From Acidimicrobiales bacterium (GTDB taxonomy: Bacteria > Actinomycetota > Acidimicrobiia > Acidimicrobiales > SZUA-35), in assembly GCA_041394265.1 (NCBI GenBank), contig JAWKIO010000005.1, forward strand, positions 2,170,001 through 2,234,000: a DNA stretch of 64,000 nucleotides, written 5' to 3'. The notes below the pieces were generated by a model. That model saw nothing but the letters and a program-made list of their open reading frames with translations, had not been told where the DNA came from and did not search any database. The translations under genes and the position numbers were made by a program. Shown here piece by piece: positions 52,895 through 61,145 of this stretch; the stretch's first letter is position 1; each line of letters starts with the position of its first letter.

Positions 52895-53665
52895 CTACGG
52901 GAGGCGCCGCCACACTGAGACATGGGAGGGGGCGTCGCGTGTGAACGCACTGCGGTCCCAGTCGGACCAACGTGACTCGAGCTCCATGCCGGCGAGCTGC
53001 GCCATCAAGTCGAGTTCGGACGGCCACACGTAGCGGAAGGCGCCGGAGATGCGGACGACGCTATCCCCGTCGAAGCGGTAGTGCCGCGAGACGAGCACTT
53101 GACCGACGGGGTCGACGTAGTCGTCGAATCCCAGGTAGTCGTCGGTCCACGCGAACGGACGAATCGTTTGTCCTGGCGGCAGCTGGTCGAGCTGGGGCAC
53201 GCCGACCTCGATCACGAAGCGGCCGCCCGGGCGCAGGTGGGCGGCAGCGTTGCGAAAGCATGCGACCTGCTGCGCCTGCGTCCGCAGGTTTCCGATCGTG
53301 TTGTAGACGAGGTACACCAGCGAGGCGTCGGTTCGCATGACGCTCGAGGTCATGTCGCCGACGATCGTGTCGATGGCTTCGGCTCCGGGCTTGCGCCGCA
53401 GCTCGGCGAGCATGGGTTCGGAGATGTCCATTCCCGACACCAGCACGCCCCGAGCCGCGAGCGGGAGCGCAATCCGGCCCGTTCCGATGGCGAACTCGAC
53501 TGCCGGTCCGCCGTCGACTAGCTCGCTGAGCACGTCAACGGTGCGCCCGATCACTTCGGTGGAGAATCTGGCGCCGGCGGCTCGGTCATAGCCGGCGGCG
53601 ATCGCCGGGTCGAGATGCTGATCGGGGGTTGCGAGCGCTGCGGTCAGGCGTTCGTTGGTGGTCAC
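52895..53665 (-). CDS. Class I SAM-dependent methyltransferase
   Basis: 256 aa. Motif I AVEFAIGTGRIALPLAARG with VSGMDISEPMLAELR, then IVGDMTSSVM and a long C-terminal beta-rich part (FAWTDDYLGFDDYVDPVGQ). The layout resembles actinobacterial small-molecule methyltransferases. GTG start at 53665. Paired tail-to-tail with the previous methyltransferase, but the two are not close paralogues. Confidence 0.85.
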   Translation of the reverse strand: MTTNERLTAALATPDQHLDPAIAAGYDRAAGARFSTEVIGRTVDVLSELVDGGPAVEFAIGTGRIALPLAARGVLVSGMDISEPMLAELRRKPGAEAIDTIVGDMTSSVMRTDASLVYLVYNTIGNLRTQAQQVACFRNAAAHLRPGGRFVIEVGVPQLDQLPPGQTIRPFAWTDDYLGFDDYVDPVGQVLVSRHYRFDGDSVVRISGAFRYVWPSELDLMAQLAGMELESRWSDWDRSAFTRDAPSHVSVWRRLP

Positions 53666-54166
53666 GGCACGACTGTGTCACAGCAAGCTCCATCGGGGTG
53701 ATGAGTTTCACCCACCTCGAATCAGGCCACCGATGGTGCGGTCGATGCCGGACTTCGAGCCAGCGACGCAGCGTCCACGTCCGTGGCACGTCGGCCATCC
53801 TCGGGCGGAGAGCGATGTCATACCGCCTGGCTACGGTGGTGTTGCTGGGTGCTTCGGTGGTCCGGCAGGGCGGATCGATGGCTCGCCCTCGAGCACCAGG
53901 GTCTTCGCGACTCGGGTGGCTGCTGTCGAACAACACGAATCGACACCCCACACCTGCCCGTCAGGTGGTGGTGTCGTCGTCTGTGAGAACCGTGATGTAC
54001 GGACGCTCACCGATCTTCTCGAGCACGTGCCGCCGAGCGACGCTGGAAAAGATTGTCAGCTGCTTCGTCAGCTAACCGGGCCGGTGCCTGGTGAGCCAGA
54101 ACATCCTCGGACTGTCCAGATCACCTCGGTACCGCCCGGTACCGAGCGTGACTGAAGGGAAACAAC
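53666..54166. other. Region without a supported gene upstream of the second transposase
   Basis: Open frames exist on both strands but none shows consistent codon bias or a recognisable domain. It may contain the left part of the mobile element; the only clear structure is the palindrome at 54121-54151. Confidence 0.4.
54121..54151. promoter_or_regulatory. Palindrome just before the transposase start
   Basis: Core CTCGGTACCG-CC-CGGTACCGAG (54125-54146) is a perfect 10-bp inverted repeat with a 2-nt centre. It is extended by TCAC/GTGA with one bulge. It ends 15 bp before the ATG at 54167. Either an operator, an internal transposase-binding site, or a hairpin affecting translation. Confidence 0.5.
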
Positions 54167-55792
54167 ATGTTCACCAACGCCGAGGCACGTCGCATCATCC
54201 ACATTGTCGACACCAGCGGGTCGGCCACACTCCTGGCCACTGCCCTACGGACGGACCAGAGAGGACGATAGTCCGATCTCGTCGGAATCAGCCGTTGCTT
54301 TCTTGCTGGAAGCCTGCTGTCGGTCGGCAACCGAGGTTCGATGGCCATCCGTCAGATCCACCAAACCCTCACGAAGGAGATCACCCTCGAAATCCAGCTG
54401 GAGCTGGGCTTCGCTACCCGGTCCGAAACCTCGGGGGAGATCTCGTATATCCCTGAGGGCCGCTTCTACTACTGGAGCGCGCTACTGAACGAGAAGCTCG
54501 AGTTCGGCGAGTTCAGTGCCTGGGGCGTGGACGCTGAGGAGCGAATGCGACGTCGAGAACTCATCTACCAGGCGATTGACTCGCTGATCGCGACCACACT
54601 GATCGCTCGGCGAGCTACTTCGGTGGCCCTGGACGCGACGGCGATCAAGGCCTACTCGCGGTCGTTCAGCCAGGCGGAGCTGACGGCCGCCCGCGAAAGG
54701 ATTCGCAATGGCCACTCGGCGGCGCTGCCACATGACCCCGACGCTTCATATGGCGTGAAGACCAACACCAGCGGTGGCAGCGAGCGTCACACGGTCTTCT
54801 TCGGGTACTTCTGCCATGCGCTCGTCAGGGTGCCTGACAAGGGACAGGCACCTGCGATCGAACCGCGGCTGATCGAGTCATTCAGTCTCGTGCCGGCCGA
54901 CGCGGATTGCGTCGAGCCCAGCCTCGACGCGATCGATCGGGCGCTGCACCACGATCCAGGGATCTCCGAGATTCTCGTCGACCGTGAGTACAGCTACCGA
55001 ACACCCGAACGCTGGATCTACCAGCTGCGCGAACGTGAGATCAGACAAGTCGCTGACCTGCACGAGAACGATCAGGGCTTCCGGCACTACCAAGGAATCA
55101 AAGTGGCGGCCGGTGTGCCCCATTGTCCTGCGACGCCGGATCATCTGGGCCACATCCGCAGGCCGTCACCCTTTGCCTCAGCTGAAGAGAAGGCAAACTT
55201 TCGAGACCAGATCGAGGAGCGACGGCCGTACGCATTTCGGCGCGTGACGAGCGTCGATCAGGCCGGCAGGATCCGCTGGGAATGCCCGGCACAGGCTGGG
55301 AGTGTCGGTTGTCCGCTCCAGGGTGTCGACGTTTCGACCGCACGGGAGATCGGCCTGCCGGTCGTCAACGCTGACACGTCCGAGCACCGTCCGAAATGCT
55401 GCACACAGAGGACAGTGACGATTGACGTGGCTGATTCGCAGCCCAAGTTGACGCAGGAGGACTACTGGGGGAGCCGCGCCTGGGAACTGAGCTATGCGCG
55501 ACGCACGTACATCGAGGGCGTGTTCGGCATCATGAAGAACCAAGCGCTGGAGAGCGTGGAGAAGGGGTACGTCCGCAAGACTGGCCTGGCGTTCGTGACC
55601 TTGGCGGTCGGCATCGCCTTCGTCTCCTACAACCTTCGGACGCTGAGAAAGTGGGCAAGCGATCACGAGCCGACGATCGACCATGGGCTCACTGCCCCTG
55701 ATATCGGGCGGACGGTGTTCATTGAGGTAGCACTCGATCGACACGACGAACCTGGCGATTCGTCGTCCGAAAGTGATAGCGAAGCTGCCTAG
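54167..55792 (+). pseudogene. Transposase-like gene interrupted by an in-frame TAG codon
   Basis: ATG at 54167 with AAGGGA at 6-7 nt opens a frame that is stopped by TAG at 54269 (codon 35) and then open to 55792 (542 codons in all). Protein features run straight through the stop. Before it is an AEARRIIHIVDTSGSATLLATAL helix; after it comes CFLAGSLLSVGNRGSMAIRQIHQTL, matching the N-terminal domain of this actinobacterial transposase family. The catalytic core is intact: D156 (ALDATA), D272 (VDREYS), E450 (YIEGVFG). A shorter product could start at ATG 54341. It is related in layout to the gene at 5865, less than close. Either a decaying transposase or one that is read through; TAG readthrough is not otherwise evident here. 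Confidence 0.65.
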
Positions 55793-56145
55793 ATCGAAGT
55801 TGTGTCCGATACCAGCGCGACCAGCGCCGGTGTGCTGGCCCTCGCCGTAAGTGCGCTTGGCTAGCGTGCCGTGCGGCCGTTAGGCCGATCTCGGCGCTCG
55901 CCACGGACTTGGTGCGGGTCCACGCTCGCTCGGCTCTTGGCGGTCAGCACAGCGAACAGACAACAGAAGTCAACCTTCAGACTGATTCAACAGGATCGGC
56001 CCGGAACGTCATTCGTTCCGGGCCGATCCTGTTGTGCTGACCGGACGGACCAATCTCACGTTGCCTCGAATTTCGAGAACGTGAGGACCCGACTCAGCCA
56101 TTTATTCCAGAATTGTGGGCCAACAATTTCGCGAAGACCCCCCAG
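55793..56145. other. Non-coding stretch between transposase and tRNA-Ala
   Basis: Contains the strong hairpin at 55988-56034 and a somewhat AT-richer stretch near the tRNA (56080-56130). No copy of the tRNA 3' end was seen, so no attachment-site duplication is visible. Confidence 0.4.
55988..56034. terminator. 21-bp perfect hairpin (bidirectional terminator)
   Basis: Arms CAACAGGATCGGCCCGGAACG and its exact complement flank a 5-nt loop (TCATT). The longest stem in the window. It stands between the plus-strand transposase and the minus-strand tRNA-Ala, about 110 bp past the tRNA 3' end, so it probably terminates the tRNA transcript. No T-tract. Confidence 0.7.
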
Positions 56146-56219
56146 TGGAGCTGAGGGGAATCGAACCCCTGACCCCCTGCATGCAAAGCAGGTGCTCTAG
56201 CCAACTGAGCTACAGCCCC
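56146..56219 (-). tRNA. tRNA-Ala (anticodon TGC)
   Basis: 74 nt on the minus strand. Acceptor GGGGCTG/CAGCTCC (one G-U), anticodon arm CCTGC-TTTGCAT-GCAGG with TGC, TTCGATTCC T-loop, discriminator A at 56146, CCA not encoded. Confidence 0.95.
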
Positions 56220-56271
56220 CGGAACGGAGGTGATGCTACCGGTCAGTTGGACGTGCCCCCACCTCTGCTCT

Positions 56272-56277
56272 TAGCGT
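56272..56277 (+). promoter_or_regulatory. -10 box of the MFS gene
   Basis: TAGCGT, 7 nt before the ATG at 56285, 53 bp beyond the 5' end of tRNA-Ala. Confidence 0.5.
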
Positions 56278-56284
56278 CGCCTCG

Positions 56285-57562
56285 ATGGACGACACCCGCT
56301 CGATCGCCGCCCCCGACACCGGTTCGTTCTTCTACGGCTGGGTGATCGTCGGTGCCGTGTTCTTCATGTTGCTGGTCACGGCCGGTCTCGGGTTCTACAA
56401 CGCCTCGGTGATCCTGTCGGCGGCGGCCGACGAGTTGAACACCGAGGTCGGCACCGTCTCGTTCGGCCCCACGCTGTTCTTCGGCATCAGTGGCATCACC
56501 GGGTTCGTGCTCTCGAAGCGCATGGAACTGGTCGACATTCGCTGGTTCTACGTGAGCGGCGGTGTCCTCGGCGCAGCGGCGCTCGCCGGGTTGCGGTTCG
56601 TCGACTCGGTGGCGGCGCTCTATGTCTTCTTCGCATTGTTCGGCGTGGGATTCGCGCTGGCCGGCCTCGTCCCGTCGACCACGCTGATCGCCCGCTGGTT
56701 CAACAAGCGCCGCTCGGTGGCGTTGTCGGTCGGATCGACGGGGCTGTCGGTCGGTGGCATCCTGCTCACTCCGGTTGCGGCCAGCTACATCGAAGACCAC
56801 GACCTCGCCGCCGCCAGCCCGTGGATGGCACTGGTCTGGTTCTTCGGTGTCGTTCCCATCGCGCTGTTGTTGATCCGCTCATTCCCCTCCGACAAGGGGC
56901 TGCAACCCGACGGCGCACCGGCTCCGGCCACGGTGGCCGCCATCCCTGGCGCGACGCTGTCGGAGGCAACGGCCACGCGGTTCTTCCAGATGCTGTGCAT
57001 CACCTACGCCATGATCTTCCTCGCCCAGGTCGGTGGCATCGCCCAACTGTTCAACCTGGCGAAGGAACGTACCGACGCCGATATCGCCGCCACCGTGCTG
57101 TCCACCATGGCGTTGTCCAGCGTGATCGGGCGCCTCGTCGGCGGGGTCGTGGTCATCCGACTGTCGACCAAGCTGATGACCTCGGCCCTCACGGTCGTCC
57201 AGGCGATCGCCCTCGCTCTGATCGCCTTCGCCGACACTCGTGCGATGCTGCTGGTCTCCGCCGCCATCTTCGGGCTGAGCGTCGGCAACCTCTTGATGCT
57301 CCAGCCCCTTCTCATCGCCGAGGCATTCGGGGTCAAGCAGTACAGCAGGATCTACTCGCTCAACCAGTTGTTCGGCACCATCGGGGTCGCGCTCGGCCCG
57401 TTCGTACTGGGGCTGCTCCATGACTGGTCGAACTATGAAACGGCGTTCCTGTTCGGATCGGCCGCCAACCTCATCGGGCTCACGGCACTCTTCCTCGCGG
57501 GCTCGACCATGGTGCCGCAGGCCATGTGGAGCCACGAGGCGACCGCACCCACCCCCGCATAG
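56285..57562 (+). CDS. MFS transporter (monocarboxylate porter-like)
   Basis: 425 aa with twelve transmembrane helices. The YGWVIVGAVFFMLLVTAGLGFYNASVI start resembles oxalate:formate antiporter/monocarboxylate (OFA/MCT) MFS proteins. The MFS loop motif is in ARWFNKRRSVALSVGSTGLSVGG. Substrate unknown. Convergent with the DmpA-type peptidase gene, stops 18 bp apart. Confidence 0.88.
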   Translation: MDDTRSIAAPDTGSFFYGWVIVGAVFFMLLVTAGLGFYNASVILSAAADELNTEVGTVSFGPTLFFGISGITGFVLSKRMELVDIRWFYVSGGVLGAAALAGLRFVDSVAALYVFFALFGVGFALAGLVPSTTLIARWFNKRRSVALSVGSTGLSVGGILLTPVAASYIEDHDLAAASPWMALVWFFGVVPIALLLIRSFPSDKGLQPDGAPAPATVAAIPGATLSEATATRFFQMLCITYAMIFLAQVGGIAQLFNLAKERTDADIAATVLSTMALSSVIGRLVGGVVVIRLSTKLMTSALTVVQAIALALIAFADTRAMLLVSAAIFGLSVGNLLMLQPLLIAEAFGVKQYSRIYSLNQLFGTIGVALGPFVLGLLHDWSNYETAFLFGSAANLIGLTALFLAGSTMVPQAMWSHEATAPTPA

Positions 57563-57580
57563 CAACCCGGTCGCTCAACG

Positions 57581-58648
57581 TCAGAGAAAGTCGGCGAGTC
57601 GTTGCGTGGGCACGGCGTGCACGGTCCGGCCGAGGTGGCCGACCATGGTCTCGGCGGCGCACATGGCGTTCCAGATCGACTCCTCGACCGCGTCGGCGGT
57701 CGCCTCGAACAACGGCGTCATCGATCCGCTCGGCAGGGCGAACATCGAGACGGGCTCGGCGGCATCGGACGGCACGGCGTTGCCGGTCGAGAACGCCAGG
57801 AAGATGTCGCCACTCCCGTTTCCTCCGTTCCCGCCAACCCGAGCGAGACCGACGGTGGCCCGGCGAGCCAGACGTCGGCACTGATCGGCCAACAGCGGGG
57901 CATCGGTGGCCACGATGATGATGATCGAGCCGGCGTCGGCGGTGCGGGGATCGGTCGGCAGTGGTACCGCGCTGCCGTCGAGCACCGCACCGATTGGCCG
58001 ACCGTCGAGGCGAAGATGCGCCCGGTTGCCGTAGTTGGCCTGGACGAGCACGCCGACGGTGTAGCTGCTGGCACCGACCGGAACCACCCGTGACGACGTG
58101 CCGATGCCGCCCTTGAACCCGTGGCAGATCATGCCGGTGCCGCCGCCCACGTTGCCCTCGGCGACGGGGCCGGAACCGGCGGTCGAGGCTGCCGCGGCGA
58201 GAGCGCCGTGGACGTCGTCGCCATGGAGCGCGAAGGCGCCGATGTCATTGAGGAACCCGTCGTAGGTCTCGGCGACGATCGGCAGACACCACTCGGTCTC
58301 GGGTGCTCGGCGGACCATCTCGGCGACGAGCTGATCTCGGACCAGGCCGACCTGATGGGTGTTGGTGATCCCGATGGGGCCGGCGAGCAGCCCGCTCTCG
58401 TCGAGCCAGTGCGAGCCGGTCATCTCGCCGTTGCCGTTGAACGCCACATAGGCACCCGGACAGAGCAGCGACGAGTCGGTGATCGGGCGAGGTTCGACGA
58501 CCGTGATGCCAGTGCGAACGACCGCCGGCTCGTCACGGATGACGGTCTGGTGGCCGACTCGGACCCCGGCCACGTCGGTGATGGCGTTGTGGGGGCCAGT
58601 GGCGTAGGGGCCGATGGTGAAGCCCAGGTCACGAAGTCGTTTGGTCAT
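57581..58648 (-). CDS. P1 family (DmpA/BapA-type) peptidase
   Basis: 355 aa. N-terminal nucleophile-type self-processing aminopeptidase fold. The GTSSR motif at 183-187 provides the nucleophile Ser after autocleavage; NAITDVAGVRVGH and NVGGGTGM are also typical. DmpA/BapA enzymes act on D- or beta-amino-acid N-termini. The ATG at 58648 follows GGGAG; a TAGCTT -10 lies about 35 nt upstream, so the gene is leadered. Confidence 0.9.
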   Translation of the reverse strand: MTKRLRDLGFTIGPYATGPHNAITDVAGVRVGHQTVIRDEPAVVRTGITVVEPRPITDSSLLCPGAYVAFNGNGEMTGSHWLDESGLLAGPIGITNTHQVGLVRDQLVAEMVRRAPETEWCLPIVAETYDGFLNDIGAFALHGDDVHGALAAAASTAGSGPVAEGNVGGGTGMICHGFKGGIGTSSRVVPVGASSYTVGVLVQANYGNRAHLRLDGRPIGAVLDGSAVPLPTDPRTADAGSIIIIVATDAPLLADQCRRLARRATVGLARVGGNGGNGSGDIFLAFSTGNAVPSDAAEPVSMFALPSGSMTPLFEATADAVEESIWNAMCAAETMVGHLGRTVHAVPTQRLADFL

Positions 58649-58745
58649 CTCTCTCCCGCCGGTGGTCTCGGTCAGCTCGAGCAGCAAGCTACCGCTGGTG
58701 TGACGTTCTTCTCAGGTCGTTCCTGGATCGCGCCGATGTGACCGC

Positions 58746-59555
58746 ATGAGTTCGGACTACGCGGTGTTCTCCAGCCCTCCCCCAGCCAACGACCCCTCGG
58801 CCGGTCGGGCGATGGGACCTCCCCCGATCCCTGTCATGACGCCCGGTTCGGGCGGGAGGGTCGAGCCGCTCGATGGCCGAGCGAACGCCACCCGAGTCAC
58901 CGTATGGATCTCGACCGGCCTCGCAGTGCTGGGGGTGGCGACCGGGATCTACTACGCGCAAACCGTCGCCGGGTATCGGGACGGCTCGGTCGACCTCGAC
59001 GGCCTGATCGGCGTGGAGAACCTCCATCGAGGGACCGCGATCGTGTCGCTGGCGATGCTGTTCGTCAGCGGGATCACCACCATGATGTGGCTCCACCGGC
59101 TGACATCGAACACCGAGGCGCTGCGGCCGGGCGAAGGTGACCACGAGGCCAAGTGGGCGATCCTCGGCTGGATTGTTCCGTTCCTGAACTTTGTCCGCCC
59201 TCAGCAGATGATCAAGCAGGCGTGGTCACTCACCCGGCCCCGTGACCGGAACACGGCCGCCGCACCCCGCATCGTCCGCTCGTGGTGGGCGGCCTTCCTC
59301 GCCGCCAGTCTGCTGCCGCGTCTCGCCATCGCCGGCGGTCAGCAGCCGGCGCTCGATGACGTGATCTTCAATACCTACGTCGTTGTTGTGTCGAACATGG
59401 CCCTGGTGGCGGCCGGTGTGCTGTTCGTCTCCGTTGTGTCGCGACTGACCGCCCGCCACAACGACCTCATCCAAGAGATTTACACCGCTGGCGCACCGCC
59501 CGCTTCGGTATGGCCGTTGGCGGTTCCTGCGCCACCGGCGCCGGCCGGCTTCTGA
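58746..59555 (+). CDS. DUF4328 membrane protein
   Basis: 269 aa. A Pro-rich cytoplasmic N-terminus precedes five to six transmembrane helices with the DUF4328 pattern: MWLHRLTSNTEALRPGEGDHEAKWAILGWIVPFLNFVRPQQMIKQAWSLTRP. Function unknown. Convergent with the lipoprotein gene that follows. Confidence 0.85.
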   Translation: MSSDYAVFSSPPPANDPSAGRAMGPPPIPVMTPGSGGRVEPLDGRANATRVTVWISTGLAVLGVATGIYYAQTVAGYRDGSVDLDGLIGVENLHRGTAIVSLAMLFVSGITTMMWLHRLTSNTEALRPGEGDHEAKWAILGWIVPFLNFVRPQQMIKQAWSLTRPRDRNTAAAPRIVRSWWAAFLAASLLPRLAIAGGQQPALDDVIFNTYVVVVSNMALVAAGVLFVSVVSRLTARHNDLIQEIYTAGAPPASVWPLAVPAPPAPAGF

Positions 59556-59570
59556 CCGTCGCCTCGAACT

Positions 59571-61145
59571 TCAGGCCTCGCCGATGGCGTAGAACGTGCC
59601 GGTGCGGCTGCCGAAGAACAGTCGCCCGTCCCACACCGCCGGGGTCGACTCGATGCAGCCCTCCAACTGGAGGTCCCAGAGTTTCGGCGGCTCGACCGTG
59701 GTGTCGCTCAGGTCGAACGCATGGAGACCGCCCTCGCAGTCACCCTGGATGAGCACGCCGTCGACCACGACCGGGCTCTGCCACAGGGGACCGGGCAGGC
59801 GCAGCACCCAGCGCTCGGCGCCGGTCATACGGTCGAGCCCGAGCACTCGCCCGTCGTCGGTGGGGACGATGACGAGGTCGCCGTAGAGCGCCGGGGTGGC
59901 CCAGACACCGGTGTCGAGCCCGTTGTTGGCCTCACGACTCCACACGAGCGGGTCGTCGGGCTTCGACGGATCGAGCTTCATGACTTGGCCGATCTCCTTG
60001 GATCGAGCATTGCCTCGCTCGTACTCGCTGCCGACGTAGAGCATGCCCTCGTCGTCGATCACGACCGAGGCGTCGGTGTCGTCACCGGTCCAGAAGCGGA
60101 ACACCCGTGTCGGCTCGACGCCGTCAGCCAGCGACGTGATGTCCCATCCCTGCACCAGGCCGCCGGAGTTGGCGAAGTAGACCGTGTTGCCACTGATGGC
60201 GACCGAGTTCTCGATCGACACGTCGTTGCCGACCGCACCGATCAACTCGGCGTCCCAACCCTCGGTGGTGAAGACCAGCTGAGGATCGACGGTGACGTTC
60301 CCGTCGGCGTCGTAGCCCCGGTTGAGCTTGACGATGAAGAACCGTGAGTTCTCACCGCCCTCGAACAAGTAGTCGTCGATGATGAGGCCCGAGCCGTCCC
60401 AGTCGTTGTTCCACTTGGTCGGCTGCACGAGGTCGGCGGCCAACTTCCACAGCACGCGCGGCTCGGGACCGTCGATGGCGACGACGTGGTAGTTGTTGTC
60501 GCGGCTGCCCGTGTACATGAGGGGGTAGCCGTCGGGATCCATCGTGATCGATCCCTTGATGATGTCGTCGGTGGCATAGGCCGGGTAGACCTCGGCGCCG
60601 GTGGCGGGGTCGAGGAAGTTGACCTTGCGGTTGTAGCCACCGAAGGCCACCCACCACTGGTCGGGGTCGACGGTTCCCTGCTCGGCGCCAGGAGGATGGA
60701 AGACCGAGGGCTGACCGGTCCACCCGGACCCGCACCACTGCTTGGCCTCACCACCAACCGAGGAGTTGGAGCAGCCGATGTCGAATGTCCACAGCACCTT
60801 CGGATTGGTCGGGACCGGACCCTGACCGTAGAACGTGCGGGTGGGGTTGCCCCGGAACGTGAGCAGCCCCTCGTTGGCGCCGAGCGCCGACCAGGGCAGA
60901 CCGGATGACGCCGGGTCGACCCAGCCGTCGAACGGCGCCAGCGTCGTGGTGGTGGCCTCGGTGGTCGGCGGCTCGGTGGTGCTCGTCGACGTGGTGGAGG
61001 TTGCGGCCGTCGCTTCGGTCGTGGTGGTGCCCTGGTCGATCGCAACGTCGCCGGAGCCGGTCAGCTCGGCGGCGCCGCCCCCCGTGCAGGCGGCCAGGCC
61101 GATCGAGGCGGCCGCGATCGCACACCAGGCGGGCCGGAACCTCAA
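59571..61145 (-). CDS. PQQ-type beta-propeller lipoprotein
   Basis: 524 aa. A lipoprotein signal ends at lipobox GLAAC (Cys about 20). A Thr-rich linker of about 45 residues (TTTTEATAATSTTST...) precedes an eight-bladed PQQ-like propeller with GGEAKQWCGSGWTGQPSVFHPP and repeated tryptophan/glycine blade motifs. Extracytoplasmic scaffold or sensor; no catalytic metal site was recognised. A TTG start at 61145 overlaps the prfC stop by 4 bp, with GAAGG 8 nt upstream. Longer in-frame starts would place the signal peptide internally. Confidence 0.85.
   Translation of the reverse strand: MRFRPAWCAIAAASIGLAACTGGGAAELTGSGDVAIDQGTTTTEATAATSTTSTSTTEPPTTEATTTTLAPFDGWVDPASSGLPWSALGANEGLLTFRGNPTRTFYGQGPVPTNPKVLWTFDIGCSNSSVGGEAKQWCGSGWTGQPSVFHPPGAEQGTVDPDQWWVAFGGYNRKVNFLDPATGAEVYPAYATDDIIKGSITMDPDGYPLMYTGSRDNNYHVVAIDGPEPRVLWKLAADLVQPTKWNNDWDGSGLIIDDYLFEGGENSRFFIVKLNRGYDADGNVTVDPQLVFTTEGWDAELIGAVGNDVSIENSVAISGNTVYFANSGGLVQGWDITSLADGVEPTRVFRFWTGDDTDASVVIDDEGMLYVGSEYERGNARSKEIGQVMKLDPSKPDDPLVWSREANNGLDTGVWATPALYGDLVIVPTDDGRVLGLDRMTGAERWVLRLPGPLWQSPVVVDGVLIQGDCEGGLHAFDLSDTTVEPPKLWDLQLEGCIESTPAVWDGRLFFGSRTGTFYAIGEA

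Noticed and set aside
53655..54155. 166-codon plus-strand frame upstream of the second transposase
   Set aside because: No domain, no Shine-Dalgarno, erratic codon use; overlaps the start of the minus-strand methyltransferase and the palindrome.
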